The notes beneath the pieces were generated by a model that made no database searches, had not been told where the DNA came from, and saw only the letters and a list, made by a program, of their open reading frames with translations. A stretch of DNA of 64,000 nt from Runella aurantiaca. Its GTDB lineage: Bacteria; Bacteroidota; Bacteroidia; Cytophagales; Spirosomataceae. Numbering within the stretch: position 1 is the stretch's first letter; each line of letters starts with the position of its first letter. Location of the stretch: NCBI RefSeq assembly GCF_003339505.1, contig NZ_QPIW01000036.1, positions 1 through 64,000 on the forward strand, in the 5' to 3' direction. The position numbers were made by a program, and so were the translations under genes. Below are positions 1 through 8,265 of the stretch, piece after piece.

Positions 1-328
1 TAGTCAATCGGTTCAGGTTGATTTCTTCAACCATCTGGCGCATCCGTAGTTCGTGTGCCTGTTTGCGAAGCAAAAATATGTGTCCCATCTGCTTGTGTAG
101 ATGGTCAATCTATTTTAGGACAAGACATCTTGTATCGTCCTAAAAAATGTTAACCGTTTGTCTGATCCTGAAAAATAGACATAGCAGGGGCGGAAGCATT
201 AGCATTACTGCGGCAACAGGTGATCCCCATTGTAATGTAAGGATACGTAAGGTAACGTAATACTGACGAGGAAAACAGGAGGCAGAAAAAGGTATGTTAA
301 TGTACGTTACCTGGCATCCGAAACCTTA
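1..328. other. Non-coding left edge with a possible gene remnant
   Basis: No complete gene is visible. On the minus strand a short frame starting with an ATG at 88-86 runs off the left edge; it reads MGHIFLLRKQAHELRMRQMV and could be the 5' end of a gene or a decayed fragment. The stretch around 60-95 resembles 2910-2945 (TTTGCGAARCAAAAATA followed by CTGCTTGT), so both may be remnants of one repeated element. From 225 on, GTAACGTAA-like words anticipate the GGTWACC array to the right. Confidence 0.25.
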
Positions 329-525
329 GGTAACCTATACGTATCATAAGGTAACCTGTAGGTATCATAAGATTTTCTGTTACACTCAAAAATCAGGTTA
401 CCTAACCTGGCCATTTCTTCAGGTAACCTCAGGTTACCAATGGTAACCTTTAGGTAACCCGGTGGTAACCTATGGTTACCTGAAATCGCAAAAGGTGAGG
501 TTACGTGAGGTTACGTGAGGTTACC
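329..525. repeat. Helically phased GGTWACC palindrome array
   Basis: Ten exact copies of the 7-bp palindrome GGTAACC/GGTTACC start at 329, 350, 396, 422, 432, 442, 453, 464, 474 and 519; GGTTACG variants start at 499 and 509. Six consecutive boxes (422-480) are 10 or 11 bp apart, about one DNA turn, and 499/509/519 repeat the pattern as tandem TGAGGTTACG units. Degenerate copies lie at 251-257 and 536-545. Such phasing puts all boxes on one helix face and suggests cooperative binding by one protein, as at plasmid centromeres or origins. No partition gene is in view. The remaining bases to 785 show no gene or clear structure. Confidence 0.8.
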
Positions 526-785
526 TGCCGGTTGGCAAGTAACCTCAGCAAGAGCATACTCCTCGAAGTATCTGTTACCTTTTACAAACAACCGTTCGTA
601 AAACGCCACAAAATTTAAAACACCTAAAAATGTATCAATAACTCATAGTAAAATGAGAAATTATACCTTGAATCGTGAGATAATCAAATGAGGCACTTTT
701 GAAGGATTATTTGGAAGAATTTGCAGCATTGGCTTCTGTCTCACACAAACGCCCGTTTTACGAGACGGGAAATCGAAATAAACTT

Positions 786-1775
786 TTACTTAAGAGTCCA
801 TAAAACTCCGTTTTTCGATGTTGATTTACTCAGCTGACCTGAATCGACTAACTTTTGAAGATAGGCATCAGTTTCATTTCGGCTAATTCCCGAAAGTTCT
901 GAAAATTCCCGAGAGCTCATCGTAGGATAGTTTAAAAACAGCTTTTTCCAATGGGTATTAATTGAGGATTTAGCTACCGTAGGCAATTGTTGATGCAGCG
1001 CGGTTTCATAAGCGGAATAGGGTTTTGTGCCGTATACTTTCTCCGAATGTCCTTCACCGTCTACAAAGAACATCGTGGGGAAGCCTCTTACTCCCAACTG
1101 CTTTCCTAAAGCCAAATCCTGTTGAAAAAGCTCTTTCGCTTTCCCCTGATAATCGATTTGAAACCGATTCAAATCCAAACCCACTTTTTGAGCGGCAGTT
1201 GCCAGATGATCCCATTTGGCAATATTCTTTTTTTGCAGAAAAACCATTTCCCGTATTTCCCGCAAAAAGAGAATGGCTTTGTGTTGATCCTGTAATTGAG
1301 CCGCTTTAAACGCAATGGAGGGGGGATAGGAAGAATCTAAAGGATCTTCAAGCCATACATCTCCGTCAATGGGCATATCATAATGTAAACTTACTTCGTC
1401 CCAATGGTGAGCTACGTCAGATGGTTTACTGATACCACCACTGTTATAACTCCAATCAGGCAGTAAGCCACCCATTCGGTATTCAATATCAATACTGTGA
1501 CCATATTCGAGTTTCAGCTTGCGTAATTGCGGTTCAATTCCCCAACAGGAGGAACAGATAGGGTCGGTAAAGTAGACAACTTTGACCGATTTTGTTTTTG
1601 GTGAAACATTCTGTTTTTGCGTAACAGAAGCAGAATCAGGGATTTCACACATTCCTGATTCAATATCACATAAGAGCGGATTACTTGTTTTCGTTTCCAT
1701 GGTTGAATTTGATTGACCTTTACAGCCTATTGCAAACAAGAGCAAAAAGGGTATAAGAAATAGGGATTGTTTCAT
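786..1775 (-). CDS. DsbA-family thiol-disulfide oxidoreductase lipoprotein
   Basis: Probable envelope dithiol-disulfide oxidoreductase of the DsbA/FrnE thioredoxin-fold family, 329 residues. The N-terminus has a lipoprotein signal (FAIGC, Cys18). A CSSC active site sits at Cys74-Cys77 after a VVYFTDPI strand, and a cis-proline motif RGFPTMFF lies near residue 232. Before the fold there is an extra Cys pair, CDIESGMC (36-43), that could be a redox or metal site. The last 60 residues look like a small winged helix, which is uncommon for a secreted oxidoreductase. It follows the DoxX gene by 14 bases, so the two are probably one transcript. The fold is clear from the motifs; the substrate is unknown. 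Confidence 0.85.
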   Translation of the reverse strand: MKQSLFLIPFLLLFAIGCKGQSNSTMETKTSNPLLCDIESGMCEIPDSASVTQKQNVSPKTKSVKVVYFTDPICSSCWGIEPQLRKLKLEYGHSIDIEYRMGGLLPDWSYNSGGISKPSDVAHHWDEVSLHYDMPIDGDVWLEDPLDSSYPPSIAFKAAQLQDQHKAILFLREIREMVFLQKKNIAKWDHLATAAQKVGLDLNRFQIDYQGKAKELFQQDLALGKQLGVRGFPTMFFVDGEGHSEKVYGTKPYSAYETALHQQLPTVAKSSINTHWKKLFLNYPTMSSREFSELSGISRNETDAYLQKLVDSGQLSKSTSKNGVLWTLK

Positions 1776-1789
1776 TGTTGGACAATAGC

Positions 1790-2233
1790 TTAGCTATTTA
1801 TAGATTTTTTATTTCGCTCTAGCTTCCACCAATGATCTATTGAGAAGCGCCCCCCACCTGTCAGCAAAAGCATACTATAAACTAACAAATAATGGAGTGA
1901 CATTTCTTTGACTGAAAAGTCATCAGCGGCATGTACCACCAAAGCCGCTACGAACATTGTAAAAGCTAAGGCTGCCAATGCAAATCGAGTGAATAAGCCA
2001 AAAATAAGTAAAAGAGAACATACGAACTCGGAGAAGACAGTTAATCCGAGCGTTAAAGCAGGACTCATCCCCCCAACTGAGGGAAACTTAGAACCTCCGT
2101 CAGATAGCAGCAATTCCAATTTAGGAAGCCCATGAGTTAGCATCATTAGGCTAATGCCTATTCTTACTGTTAAAAGGGCAATATCATACAATCGATGAGA
2201 GCCGATTGGTGTTTGTGAAGTTATTGTAGCCAT
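1790..2233 (-). CDS. DoxX family membrane protein
   Basis: Four-helix inner-membrane protein of the DoxX family, 147 residues, the usual length. Hydrophobic segments are seen near residues 17-36, 52-80, 84-103 and 117-128, with the family-like ISLMMLTHGLPKL stretch in the first helix region. DoxX proteins are linked to thiol and quinone redox chemistry, and here the gene shares a transcript with a DsbA-like oxidoreductase and faces an HxlR regulator whose family senses quinones and oxidants. The exact reaction cannot be read from the sequence. Confidence 0.85.
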   Translation of the reverse strand: MATITSQTPIGSHRLYDIALLTVRIGISLMMLTHGLPKLELLLSDGGSKFPSVGGMSPALTLGLTVFSEFVCSLLLIFGLFTRFALAALAFTMFVAALVVHAADDFSVKEMSLHYLLVYSMLLLTGGGRFSIDHWWKLERNKKSINS

Positions 2234-2295
2234 AAAAAGTTGGTACGATTAATTTTATGACTGCAAAGCTCGCTATTGGCTTAATTTGAGTCAAT

Positions 2296-2315
2296 TAGTC
2301 AAATTTTTATGACTA
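2296..2315. promoter_or_regulatory. Dyad operator candidate between doxX and the HxlR gene
   Basis: Perfect inverted repeat TAGTCA-N8-TGACTA in the divergent intergenic region. HxlR-family dimers such as YodB bind interrupted palindromes of about this size near their own and their target promoters. The placement fits repression of both directions by the neighbouring regulator; that link is inference. Confidence 0.5.
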
Positions 2316-2428
2316 TCTACTTTTTTCATTTTATCGACATTTTGACCGATAATGGAAACTAAGCAGTAGGGCTTAGCGTTTTGCAATCGAAATATGGCTT
2401 TGATAGTAAGGCCTTTAACTGCGTAGAT

Positions 2429-2734
2429 ATGGAAAATCACTCAATTGATGAAAATAAATGCCCTGCGGAAACGTTGCTAAAACAACTTTCAGGGAAGTGG
2501 AAACCTCAGATTATACGGATAGCTGTAACGGAGCCTGTTCGCTTCAATACGCTTCTGCGTCAATTGGAAGGCTCCAATAAGCAATCAGTTGCTACAGCAC
2601 TGAAGGAATTAGAGGAACAGCAGCTATTAACCAAAACAGTCATAAAGCTCAAACCGCTTCACATTGAATATACCTTGTCTGAAAAGGGGAAAGCTTTAAT
2701 CCCTGTTTTTAGGCATATCGAAGACTTCTCATAA
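2429..2734 (+). CDS. HxlR family transcriptional regulator
   Basis: Winged-helix regulator, 101 residues from the ATG at 2429; an upstream TTG at 2381 would add 16 residues that do not belong to the family pattern. The HxlR core is clear: NKCPAETLLKQLSGKWKPQI, then RFNTLLRQLEGSNKQSVATAL recognition helices and an IEYTLSEKGKAL wing. The cysteine at residue 11 is in the place used for thiol redox sensing in YodB/HypR-type members. It is divergent from doxX and the DsbA-like gene and probably controls them through the dyad at 2296-2315. Confidence 0.85.
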   Translation: MENHSIDENKCPAETLLKQLSGKWKPQIIRIAVTEPVRFNTLLRQLEGSNKQSVATALKELEEQQLLTKTVIKLKPLHIEYTLSEKGKALIPVFRHIEDFS

Positions 2735-2769
2735 AAAATGCTCTAAATCTAGTGGACTTAAAGCATTTT
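2735..2769 (+). terminator. Possible terminator after the HxlR gene
   Basis: AAAATGCT and AGCATTTT form an 8-bp A/T-rich stem just behind the stop codon, with a 19-base loop. The stem ends in a short T run. This is a weak but well-placed terminator candidate. The rest of the gap to 2967 holds only degenerate repeat-like sequence. Confidence 0.35.
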
Positions 2770-2967
2770 GAAAATAGGTATACCTTTCTCCAAAAAGCTG
2801 GGTATTTTATTGAAATCACCAAAATCCGCCCTGTTCGGCAGAAAATCATCTGATAAATACGGGCAATCAAATGAGTCTCTGATAGAAGTCGGCCAACCAA
2901 ACGCCAGTTTGCGAAACAAAAATAGGTATTCCTCTGCTTGTATGTCGGGAGATGCAATAGTTGAGGA

Positions 2968-3714
2968 TTACCCCTCCATCCATCGTAAAAACTCCGACGC
3001 TTTTGCTTTGCTTATGATAATGGTTTCGGGGGTGGGTTGGGTCAAATGGACCACTAATTTGCGCGCAAAGTAATGTTCGATTTCACGTACAAAAGCACGG
3101 TTAATGATATATTGGCGATTGGCGCGGTAAAAATTTGTACTGTCCAGCATTTTTTCGAGTTCATCCAAGGTATAATGGACCCCCAACTCTTTCCCTTCAA
3201 ACCCAATGGCAGTTGTATGCTGAGAAGAGTAGAAGTAAGCAATTCGGTGAAAGTTAACAGGGATAATTTTCTCTCTATAATTGACTAAAACACTTTGTTT
3301 TTGTGGCTTATGAAGTTGAGCAAAAAGCTGCTTTAATGTATCATTTGAGTCTTCGGATTGTCGTAAATCCTGATACTTTTCAATTGATTTTTGAACGTCT
3401 GCTTCGCTGAATGGCTTCAATAAATAATCTATTCCGTTGACTTTAAAGGCTTGCAATGCATATTGGTCGTAAGCCGTGCAAAAGATAATGGGACACTTAG
3501 GGGGGTGTGTATCAAAAATTTCAAAACTCAATCCATCGGCAATCTGGATATCTGAAAAAATCAAATCGGGAAAGCCCGCTTCTTCAAAATACTCCAAACC
3601 CGTTTCCACTGAATCAATAACTTCTGCAATATCGAACCTACCGTTGATTGATCTCAGTATTTTTTCCAGGTTGGCGGCCGTCTTAGGTTCGTCTTCGATG
3701 ATGACAATTTTCAT
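2968..3714 (-). CDS. LytTR family response regulator
   Basis: Response regulator of 248 residues with a receiver domain (about 1-120; acidic pair Glu7/Asp8, phospho-acceptor Asp55 in FSDIQ, Lys in YLLKPF) and a LytTR DNA-binding domain (about 145-245, with VNYREKIIPV and FYRANRQYIINRAFV). Its start overlaps the end of the sensor kinase gene by 4 bases, so the two are translationally coupled. It is the last gene of the exporter operon and presumably adjusts expression of that operon. Confidence 0.92.
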   Translation of the reverse strand: MKIVIIEDEPKTAANLEKILRSINGRFDIAEVIDSVETGLEYFEEAGFPDLIFSDIQIADGLSFEIFDTHPPKCPIIFCTAYDQYALQAFKVNGIDYLLKPFSEADVQKSIEKYQDLRQSEDSNDTLKQLFAQLHKPQKQSVLVNYREKIIPVNFHRIAYFYSSQHTTAIGFEGKELGVHYTLDELEKMLDSTNFYRANRQYIINRAFVREIEHYFARKLVVHLTQPTPETIIISKAKASEFLRWMEG

Positions 3715-4703
3715 GCAAAAGGGATGTTAACAATAAACGAAATGTCAGTTTTATCCACTTTTATTTCTTTGTGAGACAATAGTTTAGAGCGATTGTTAAG
3801 GTTTTGCAAACCAATTTTTGTAGATCGTTCAACACTGCGTTTGGGTTGAAAATTATTTTTTACAATCAACTGATCTTCTGAATCATAAATGCAGATCTCC
3901 AGGGGTTTACTCCGCGAAATTACATTATGTTTTACGGCATTTTCGATGAGCAGTTGTAACGACATGGCCGGTATTTTTTGTTCCGATGCTTTTGGGGAAA
4001 GGGTGATTTTGAGCGAAATATTATCCTCAAAACGATTTTTTAACATAAAAAAATACGCTTGGGCGATCTTCAGCTCTGCGTGTACCGTTACCAAATGTGA
4101 CTCAGAATTATCCAAAAAATAACGGTAAACCTCCGAAAGCTTGATAAGATATTCTACGCTGTTCTCGTCTTTATCTTCAACCATTGCTTTCAGCGTATTC
4201 AACGAATTAAAAAGAAAATGGGGATTTAATTGTGCCTTCAATTGCGACAGCTGACTTTCCAACTGATTCCGTTTAAGACGTTCGTTCTCTGATTCAATTT
4301 CTTTGAACTTACTGAAGATGGTGGTTGAATATAAAAATGTAATGATCAACAAATTGGCAACAACCCCTCTGAATCCGATCCCTACAGGTCTTACGCCTTT
4401 TATTTCAGCAATGATACTCAGCGAATCAGATATAAATAACATGGCAAAATACGCGCAGACACTGGTAATGAAAATTACAAGGAAGTAAGCCCAGTTTTGG
4501 GTCATTTTTTGGCTGAAATAAGAAAACAACCCCAAATTGAAGACCCAAAAAAACACCGAAAAAGTAAATATGCGGACAAAATCAACCAACAACAGAAGCC
4601 ATACATATTGCGTACTGCGGATCAGACCGAGCACCAGGTAAATGGACGCTATGCTCAGCGAACTTAATATGATGGTTTGGATGTATAACTTCCGATGAGC
4701 CAT
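3711..4703 (-). CDS. LytS/YehU-type sensor histidine kinase
   Basis: Membrane histidine kinase of 330 residues. Four hydrophobic segments fill about residues 8-135 and are followed by a short coiled coil (FKEIESENERLKRN). The His_kinase motif LNPHFLFNSLNTLKAMV carries the phospho-accepting histidine, and an N-box LLIENAVKHN marks a GHKL-type ATPase domain. It lacks an evident extracellular sensor domain, as in many Bacteroidota kinases of this family. It lies 7 bases after the ABC ATPase gene and overlaps the response regulator gene. Confidence 0.92.
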   Translation of the reverse strand: MAHRKLYIQTIILSSLSIASIYLVLGLIRSTQYVWLLLLVDFVRIFTFSVFFWVFNLGLFSYFSQKMTQNWAYFLVIFITSVCAYFAMLFISDSLSIIAEIKGVRPVGIGFRGVVANLLIITFLYSTTIFSKFKEIESENERLKRNQLESQLSQLKAQLNPHFLFNSLNTLKAMVEDKDENSVEYLIKLSEVYRYFLDNSESHLVTVHAELKIAQAYFFMLKNRFEDNISLKITLSPKASEQKIPAMSLQLLIENAVKHNVISRSKPLEICIYDSEDQLIVKNNFQPKRSVERSTKIGLQNLNNRSKLLSHKEIKVDKTDISFIVNIPFA

Positions 4704-4710
4704 GTACGGG

Positions 4711-5385
4711 TTAATTAATTATTCTGCCGTCCAGCATTTCAATGGTTCGGTCTGATTTTTTGGCAAAATCATTATCGTGCGTCACCGCCACGATGGTCTG
4801 GTTGTTGGTCCTTGCCAATTCCTGAAAAATATCGAACACAATTTGGGTGTTTTTGCTGTCGAGGTTACCCGTAGGCTCATCTCCCATGATGATCAGCGGG
4901 TCGTTGATGAGCGCCCGGGCAATTGCCACCCGTTGCTGTTGGCCACCCGAAAGTTTGTTGGCAGGTTTCAGCGCCTGCTCCTTCATTCCCAGCATTTCCA
5001 GTTTTTGATAGGCTTTGTGTTCAATTTCCTCTACGCTCCGTTTCCCCAATCGAAGGGCAGGAATCATTACGTTTTTGAGGCAGGAAAATTCCTGTAAAAG
5101 GTAATGAAACTGGAAAACAAAACCTATTTTTTCATTTCGAATTCGCGCTAATTCATCAAGCGTTTTGCCCGTGGCAAGCTGATCGTCAATGTATAATTTG
5201 CCAGAATAATCGGTGTCCATCGTAGATAAAATATACAGCAGGGTAGATTTCCCGCACCCGGACTTTCCTGCCATTGTCAAAAATTCGCCTTTACGAACCT
5301 CGAAACCCACATGATGCAAAACCTGAAATCTAACAGGATCGTAAAAGTATTTTTCTATATTTTCGGTTTTGAGTGCCGTTTCCAT
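4711..5385 (-). CDS. MacB/LolD-like ABC transporter ATPase
   Basis: ATP-binding subunit of 224 residues that would energise the adjacent FtsX-type permease. Walker A is GKSGCGKST (Cys replaces the usual Ser), the signature [15 protein letters not shown], Walker B IIMGDEP followed by TGNLD, and the H-loop VAVTHD. I place the start at the ATG at 5385, one base after the permease stop, rather than at the in-frame ATG 30 bases upstream inside the permease gene. The subgroup handles lipoproteins, peptides or drugs through the envelope rather than import. Confidence 0.93.
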   Translation of the reverse strand: METALKTENIEKYFYDPVRFQVLHHVGFEVRKGEFLTMAGKSGCGKSTLLYILSTMDTDYSGKLYIDDQLATGKTLDELARIRNEKIGFVFQFHYLLQEFSCLKNVMIPALRLGKRSVEEIEHKAYQKLEMLGMKEQALKPANKLSGGQQQRVAIARALINDPLIIMGDEPTGNLDSKNTQIVFDIFQELARTNNQTIVAVTHDNDFAKKSDRTIEMLDGRIIN

Positions 5386-5386
5386 G

Positions 5387-6613
5387 TTATTTTCTGAATA
5401 TACTGACGGGATCAACTTTTGCCGCTTTGCGAGCGGGTATAAAACCGGCCAGGAAAGTAATAACTAAGCCGAATACGATGCCCTGAACGAATTTAAGTGG
5501 CTCGAAGTGAATGGGAAAATAACCGATATCGCCGCCTATGTACACTTTTTGCAGCAGATTCACCATGAGCAATGCCACCAGAACGCCCAGTACCACGCCT
5601 ATCATACCAATCACCAATGCCTGCGTAACAAAGATTCTAATCACATCCCGCCCTTCGAAACCCATGGCTTTCAGGATGGCTATGTCGTTTATTTTTTGGC
5701 TTACGGTCATGTTTAAGATGTTATAAATACCGAAACCGGCAATAATCAGGATCGTAGTGGAAACAAACGTTATGATGATTTTTCGCATTTTTGATGCCGC
5801 CATCAGGGTCTCATTCGCGGTTTCCCAATCTTCGGCTTTGTAACCTGCCAATGCCGCAAGTTGTGGGGCAATGTATTTGGCTTGGTAGGCATCCGTGGTG
5901 TTTACGTTGATATCGGTAATGTAGGCATTGTTTTCTTTGAGCAGCTGTTGGGCTGCCATCAGATTGATATATGCCTTGCTGTCATCTTCTTTTTTGTTGT
6001 TGAGTTGAAAAATACCCACCACTTTGAAAATTCGACTGACTGATTTAGAAGACAAAACGCTGATATTATCCCCGATTTTCAGGCTAAGTTTTTCAGAGAT
6101 TCCACTGCCGATCACGATGCCGTTGAGGTTATGTTTCAGGTTTTCCATTTTCCCTTCCACCATCGATTCCGAAATACTGAACATTTGTTCTGCTTCGATG
6201 GGTACAATGCCTACCGCTCTCACTGAAAGTTGGCTCATACCCATATTAAAAAATACATTTTGGCTAACCTGAGGGGTAACAATGCTTACATTTTTTTGCC
6301 TTTTGAGCAAATCCATTAAGCGGTTGGGATTCAGAATCGTGTTTTGGGTATTTCTTATTTTGGGGTTGACCAACAAAGACAGCCCATGCGTATCTGTGGC
6401 GATGGGTTGACTGATTTTCTGTTCATTGAAGATACGGATATGAGGCGAAACTTTAAAAATAGAGTCATCGGACATTTTACCAAAGCCTGCCATCATGGAG
6501 TTCATAAAAATATAGACTGCCATGCCCAGCAAAATTCCCATAGCTGCCACTGCGGTGAGTTTGCGGTTGGTGTTAATATAGGTAAAGGCTATTTCTGAAT
6601 TTATCCCGGACAT
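5387..6613 (-). CDS. FtsX-like ABC transporter permease
   Basis: Permease of 408 residues with the MacB/LolC layout: one helix near 20-40, a MacB-type periplasmic domain (about 45-270), then three C-terminal helices (about 278-300, 325-355, 375-395) and a cytoplasmic end, FIPARKAAKVDPVSIFRK, typical of FtsX permeases. NDIAILKAMGFEGRDVIRIF is the coupling region to the ATPase. It lies between the adaptor gene (4-base gap) and the ATPase gene (1-base gap). Confidence 0.92.
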   Translation of the reverse strand: MSGINSEIAFTYINTNRKLTAVAAMGILLGMAVYIFMNSMMAGFGKMSDDSIFKVSPHIRIFNEQKISQPIATDTHGLSLLVNPKIRNTQNTILNPNRLMDLLKRQKNVSIVTPQVSQNVFFNMGMSQLSVRAVGIVPIEAEQMFSISESMVEGKMENLKHNLNGIVIGSGISEKLSLKIGDNISVLSSKSVSRIFKVVGIFQLNNKKEDDSKAYINLMAAQQLLKENNAYITDINVNTTDAYQAKYIAPQLAALAGYKAEDWETANETLMAASKMRKIIITFVSTTILIIAGFGIYNILNMTVSQKINDIAILKAMGFEGRDVIRIFVTQALVIGMIGVVLGVLVALLMVNLLQKVYIGGDIGYFPIHFEPLKFVQGIVFGLVITFLAGFIPARKAAKVDPVSIFRK

Positions 6614-6617
6614 TGAT

Positions 6618-7709
6618 TTAGGGTTTTAGCGGTACGAGAATATCTTTTTCGGTAAGCCCCGAAAGCACTTCAACATATTCATTTGATACAATTCCGGGGA
6701 TGATGATTTTACTTTCTTTGGTTCCTTTCAGTTGTACTTTATAACCAAAGCCCATGTATTCTCTCGGAATGACCAATACGTTTCGACGTTGAGCAATTTC
6801 GATATTCGCCTCCAATTGAGTACCCGACACGCTGAAATCAAGGGGCTTGACGAACACGGCCCTGCCTATAAATGATTGCGTGGCCTCATCAAAAGTCGGG
6901 AGTATTTCTTTTACCAGGGCTTCATATTTTGCATTGGGGTGCGTATTGAGGCGGATCAGTACCTTTTGCCCGAATTTAATTTTGGCAATGTTTGATTCAT
7001 CCACGTTCAGTTGAGCAATAATTGATGCCGGATCACCGATGGTGGCAATTACATCGCCTTTGCGGACAAAATCTCCTAACTGTTTGTAGCGTTTCAGCAC
7101 CGTACCGCCTGCCAAAGCTTTGATCAGATTATAGGATACATTTGTTTTGCTGAGTCGGTAATTGTTTTGCTGAATCAGCATTTGCTGTTGTGCCTGCTGT
7201 TTCAGGTTTTTATACTGTTCCTTGAGCGCATTGAGATTGCTCAGCGAGTTTTGCGTCGCCAATTCACTGCTTTCGTACTCTACACGGGCAATGCTATTGC
7301 TTTCCAACAGCGTTTTGTATCGTTCCTGCTGTTTCCTGTCCTGAAGGTGTTTTTTTTCGGCAAAGTCAATGTTTGCTTCCAGCTGTTTAAGTGACGGGGC
7401 ATTTGATGTGAGGTTATAATCTGCAATTTTTAATTGTTCATTCGCACTTTCGGTATTGATCACATTGCTCTGATTATCAATCACCGCCAGTACCTGATTC
7501 GTACTGACCGTATCATTTTCGTTAAAATTTACTTTACTCAAATACCCATCGGTTTGAGCGACCAAATGATAGCGTTGGTGGGGTTGCAGGGTACCTGTTG
7601 CAAATACATATTCCGTAATATCCCGCCGAGCGGGTTGTACTTCTTTGTCTTGACTGGATGAACAGGACCAGACAAGTAGGACCGGCAGTATAAGAAGGCT
7701 TTTTTTCAT
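6618..7709 (-). CDS. HlyD/MacA-like periplasmic adaptor
   Basis: Efflux adaptor of 363 residues, presumably joining the FtsX permease to the TolC-like protein. It has a lipoprotein-like signal with Cys16 (the -2 Trp is unusual), a biotinyl-lipoyl-like half motif (GYLSKVNFNENDTVSTNQVLA), a long coiled-coil hairpin (about 75-185), the second lipoyl half (GTVLKRYKQLGDFVRKGDVI) and beta-barrel domains. The operon order adaptor, permease, ATPase matches MacAB-type systems, with tolC upstream. Confidence 0.9.
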   Translation of the reverse strand: MKKSLLILPVLLVWSCSSSQDKEVQPARRDITEYVFATGTLQPHQRYHLVAQTDGYLSKVNFNENDTVSTNQVLAVIDNQSNVINTESANEQLKIADYNLTSNAPSLKQLEANIDFAEKKHLQDRKQQERYKTLLESNSIARVEYESSELATQNSLSNLNALKEQYKNLKQQAQQQMLIQQNNYRLSKTNVSYNLIKALAGGTVLKRYKQLGDFVRKGDVIATIGDPASIIAQLNVDESNIAKIKFGQKVLIRLNTHPNAKYEALVKEILPTFDEATQSFIGRAVFVKPLDFSVSGTQLEANIEIAQRRNVLVIPREYMGFGYKVQLKGTKESKIIIPGIVSNEYVEVLSGLTEKDILVPLKP

Positions 7710-7718
7710 CGAATGAGC

Positions 7719-8264
7719 TTATTTTTCGCCAACAACTTCGTATTGAAACCCTTGATTTGTTTCGATGCATTTGTAAATGGTATTGTCGAATTCATAGAAA
7801 ATTTTGCCTTCAATCGTAACTTTTTCGGCTTCATGGGGCAGTTTCGGCACGAGTGCTCCGACAGGAGCCTGTGTTACTTCAAATTCTTTCCCTTTCTGTG
7901 CATAGTATACTCCCTCCAAATAATAGTAAGACATCCCGCTTACCTGAAAATAGAAATAATGAGATGGAAGCACACTCACGCGCAAACCCCGGGGTGGGGC
8001 AACTACCACGTATCGTCCGCCGATAAAGTTGTAATACAAGCCGGCATGAAAGTAATAAGGAACATTTCTGAAATGAATAATACGGGCTTCAGACGGAACC
8101 GCCCGGACAACTCTTACGTTGGGGGAGGGGTTTACATAAATTACATTTCTTTTAGGATTTCTTTTAACAACAACTACATCTCTATGTTGCGCAAATGTGT
8201 TGTAAACTATTGCAAAACAGATGATTATGATGGTGGAGATTGTTTTTTTGATTAGTGTTTTCAT
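7719..8264 (-). CDS. DUF6515 family secreted protein
   Basis: Protein of 181 residues with a signal peptide (hydrophobic to about residue 25, cut near FAQ). The body is rich in Tyr and Val: PYYFHAGLYYNFIGGRYVVV and YYYLEGVYYAQKG resemble the short Y-G-x-Y-Y repeats of DUF6515 proteins found in Bacteroidota envelopes. Function is not known. It sits between tolC and the adaptor gene with gaps of 1 and 9 bases, so it is very likely an accessory part of the exporter, perhaps at the outer membrane. Confidence 0.7.
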   Translation of the reverse strand: MKTLIKKTISTIIIICFAIVYNTFAQHRDVVVVKRNPKRNVIYVNPSPNVRVVRAVPSEARIIHFRNVPYYFHAGLYYNFIGGRYVVVAPPRGLRVSVLPSHYFYFQVSGMSYYYLEGVYYAQKGKEFEVTQAPVGALVPKLPHEAEKVTIEGKIFYEFDNTIYKCIETNQGFQYEVVGEK

Positions 8265-8265
8265 C

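Noticed and set aside
2709-3073. Small open frames between the HxlR and LytTR genes
   Set aside because: They overlap each other on both strands, run into the response regulator gene and have no domain; the stretch looks like decayed repeat sequence.
7713-8255. Plus-strand 180-codon frame opposite DUF6515
   Set aside because: Exactly antisense to a gene with a good signal peptide in a tight operon; no recognisable features.
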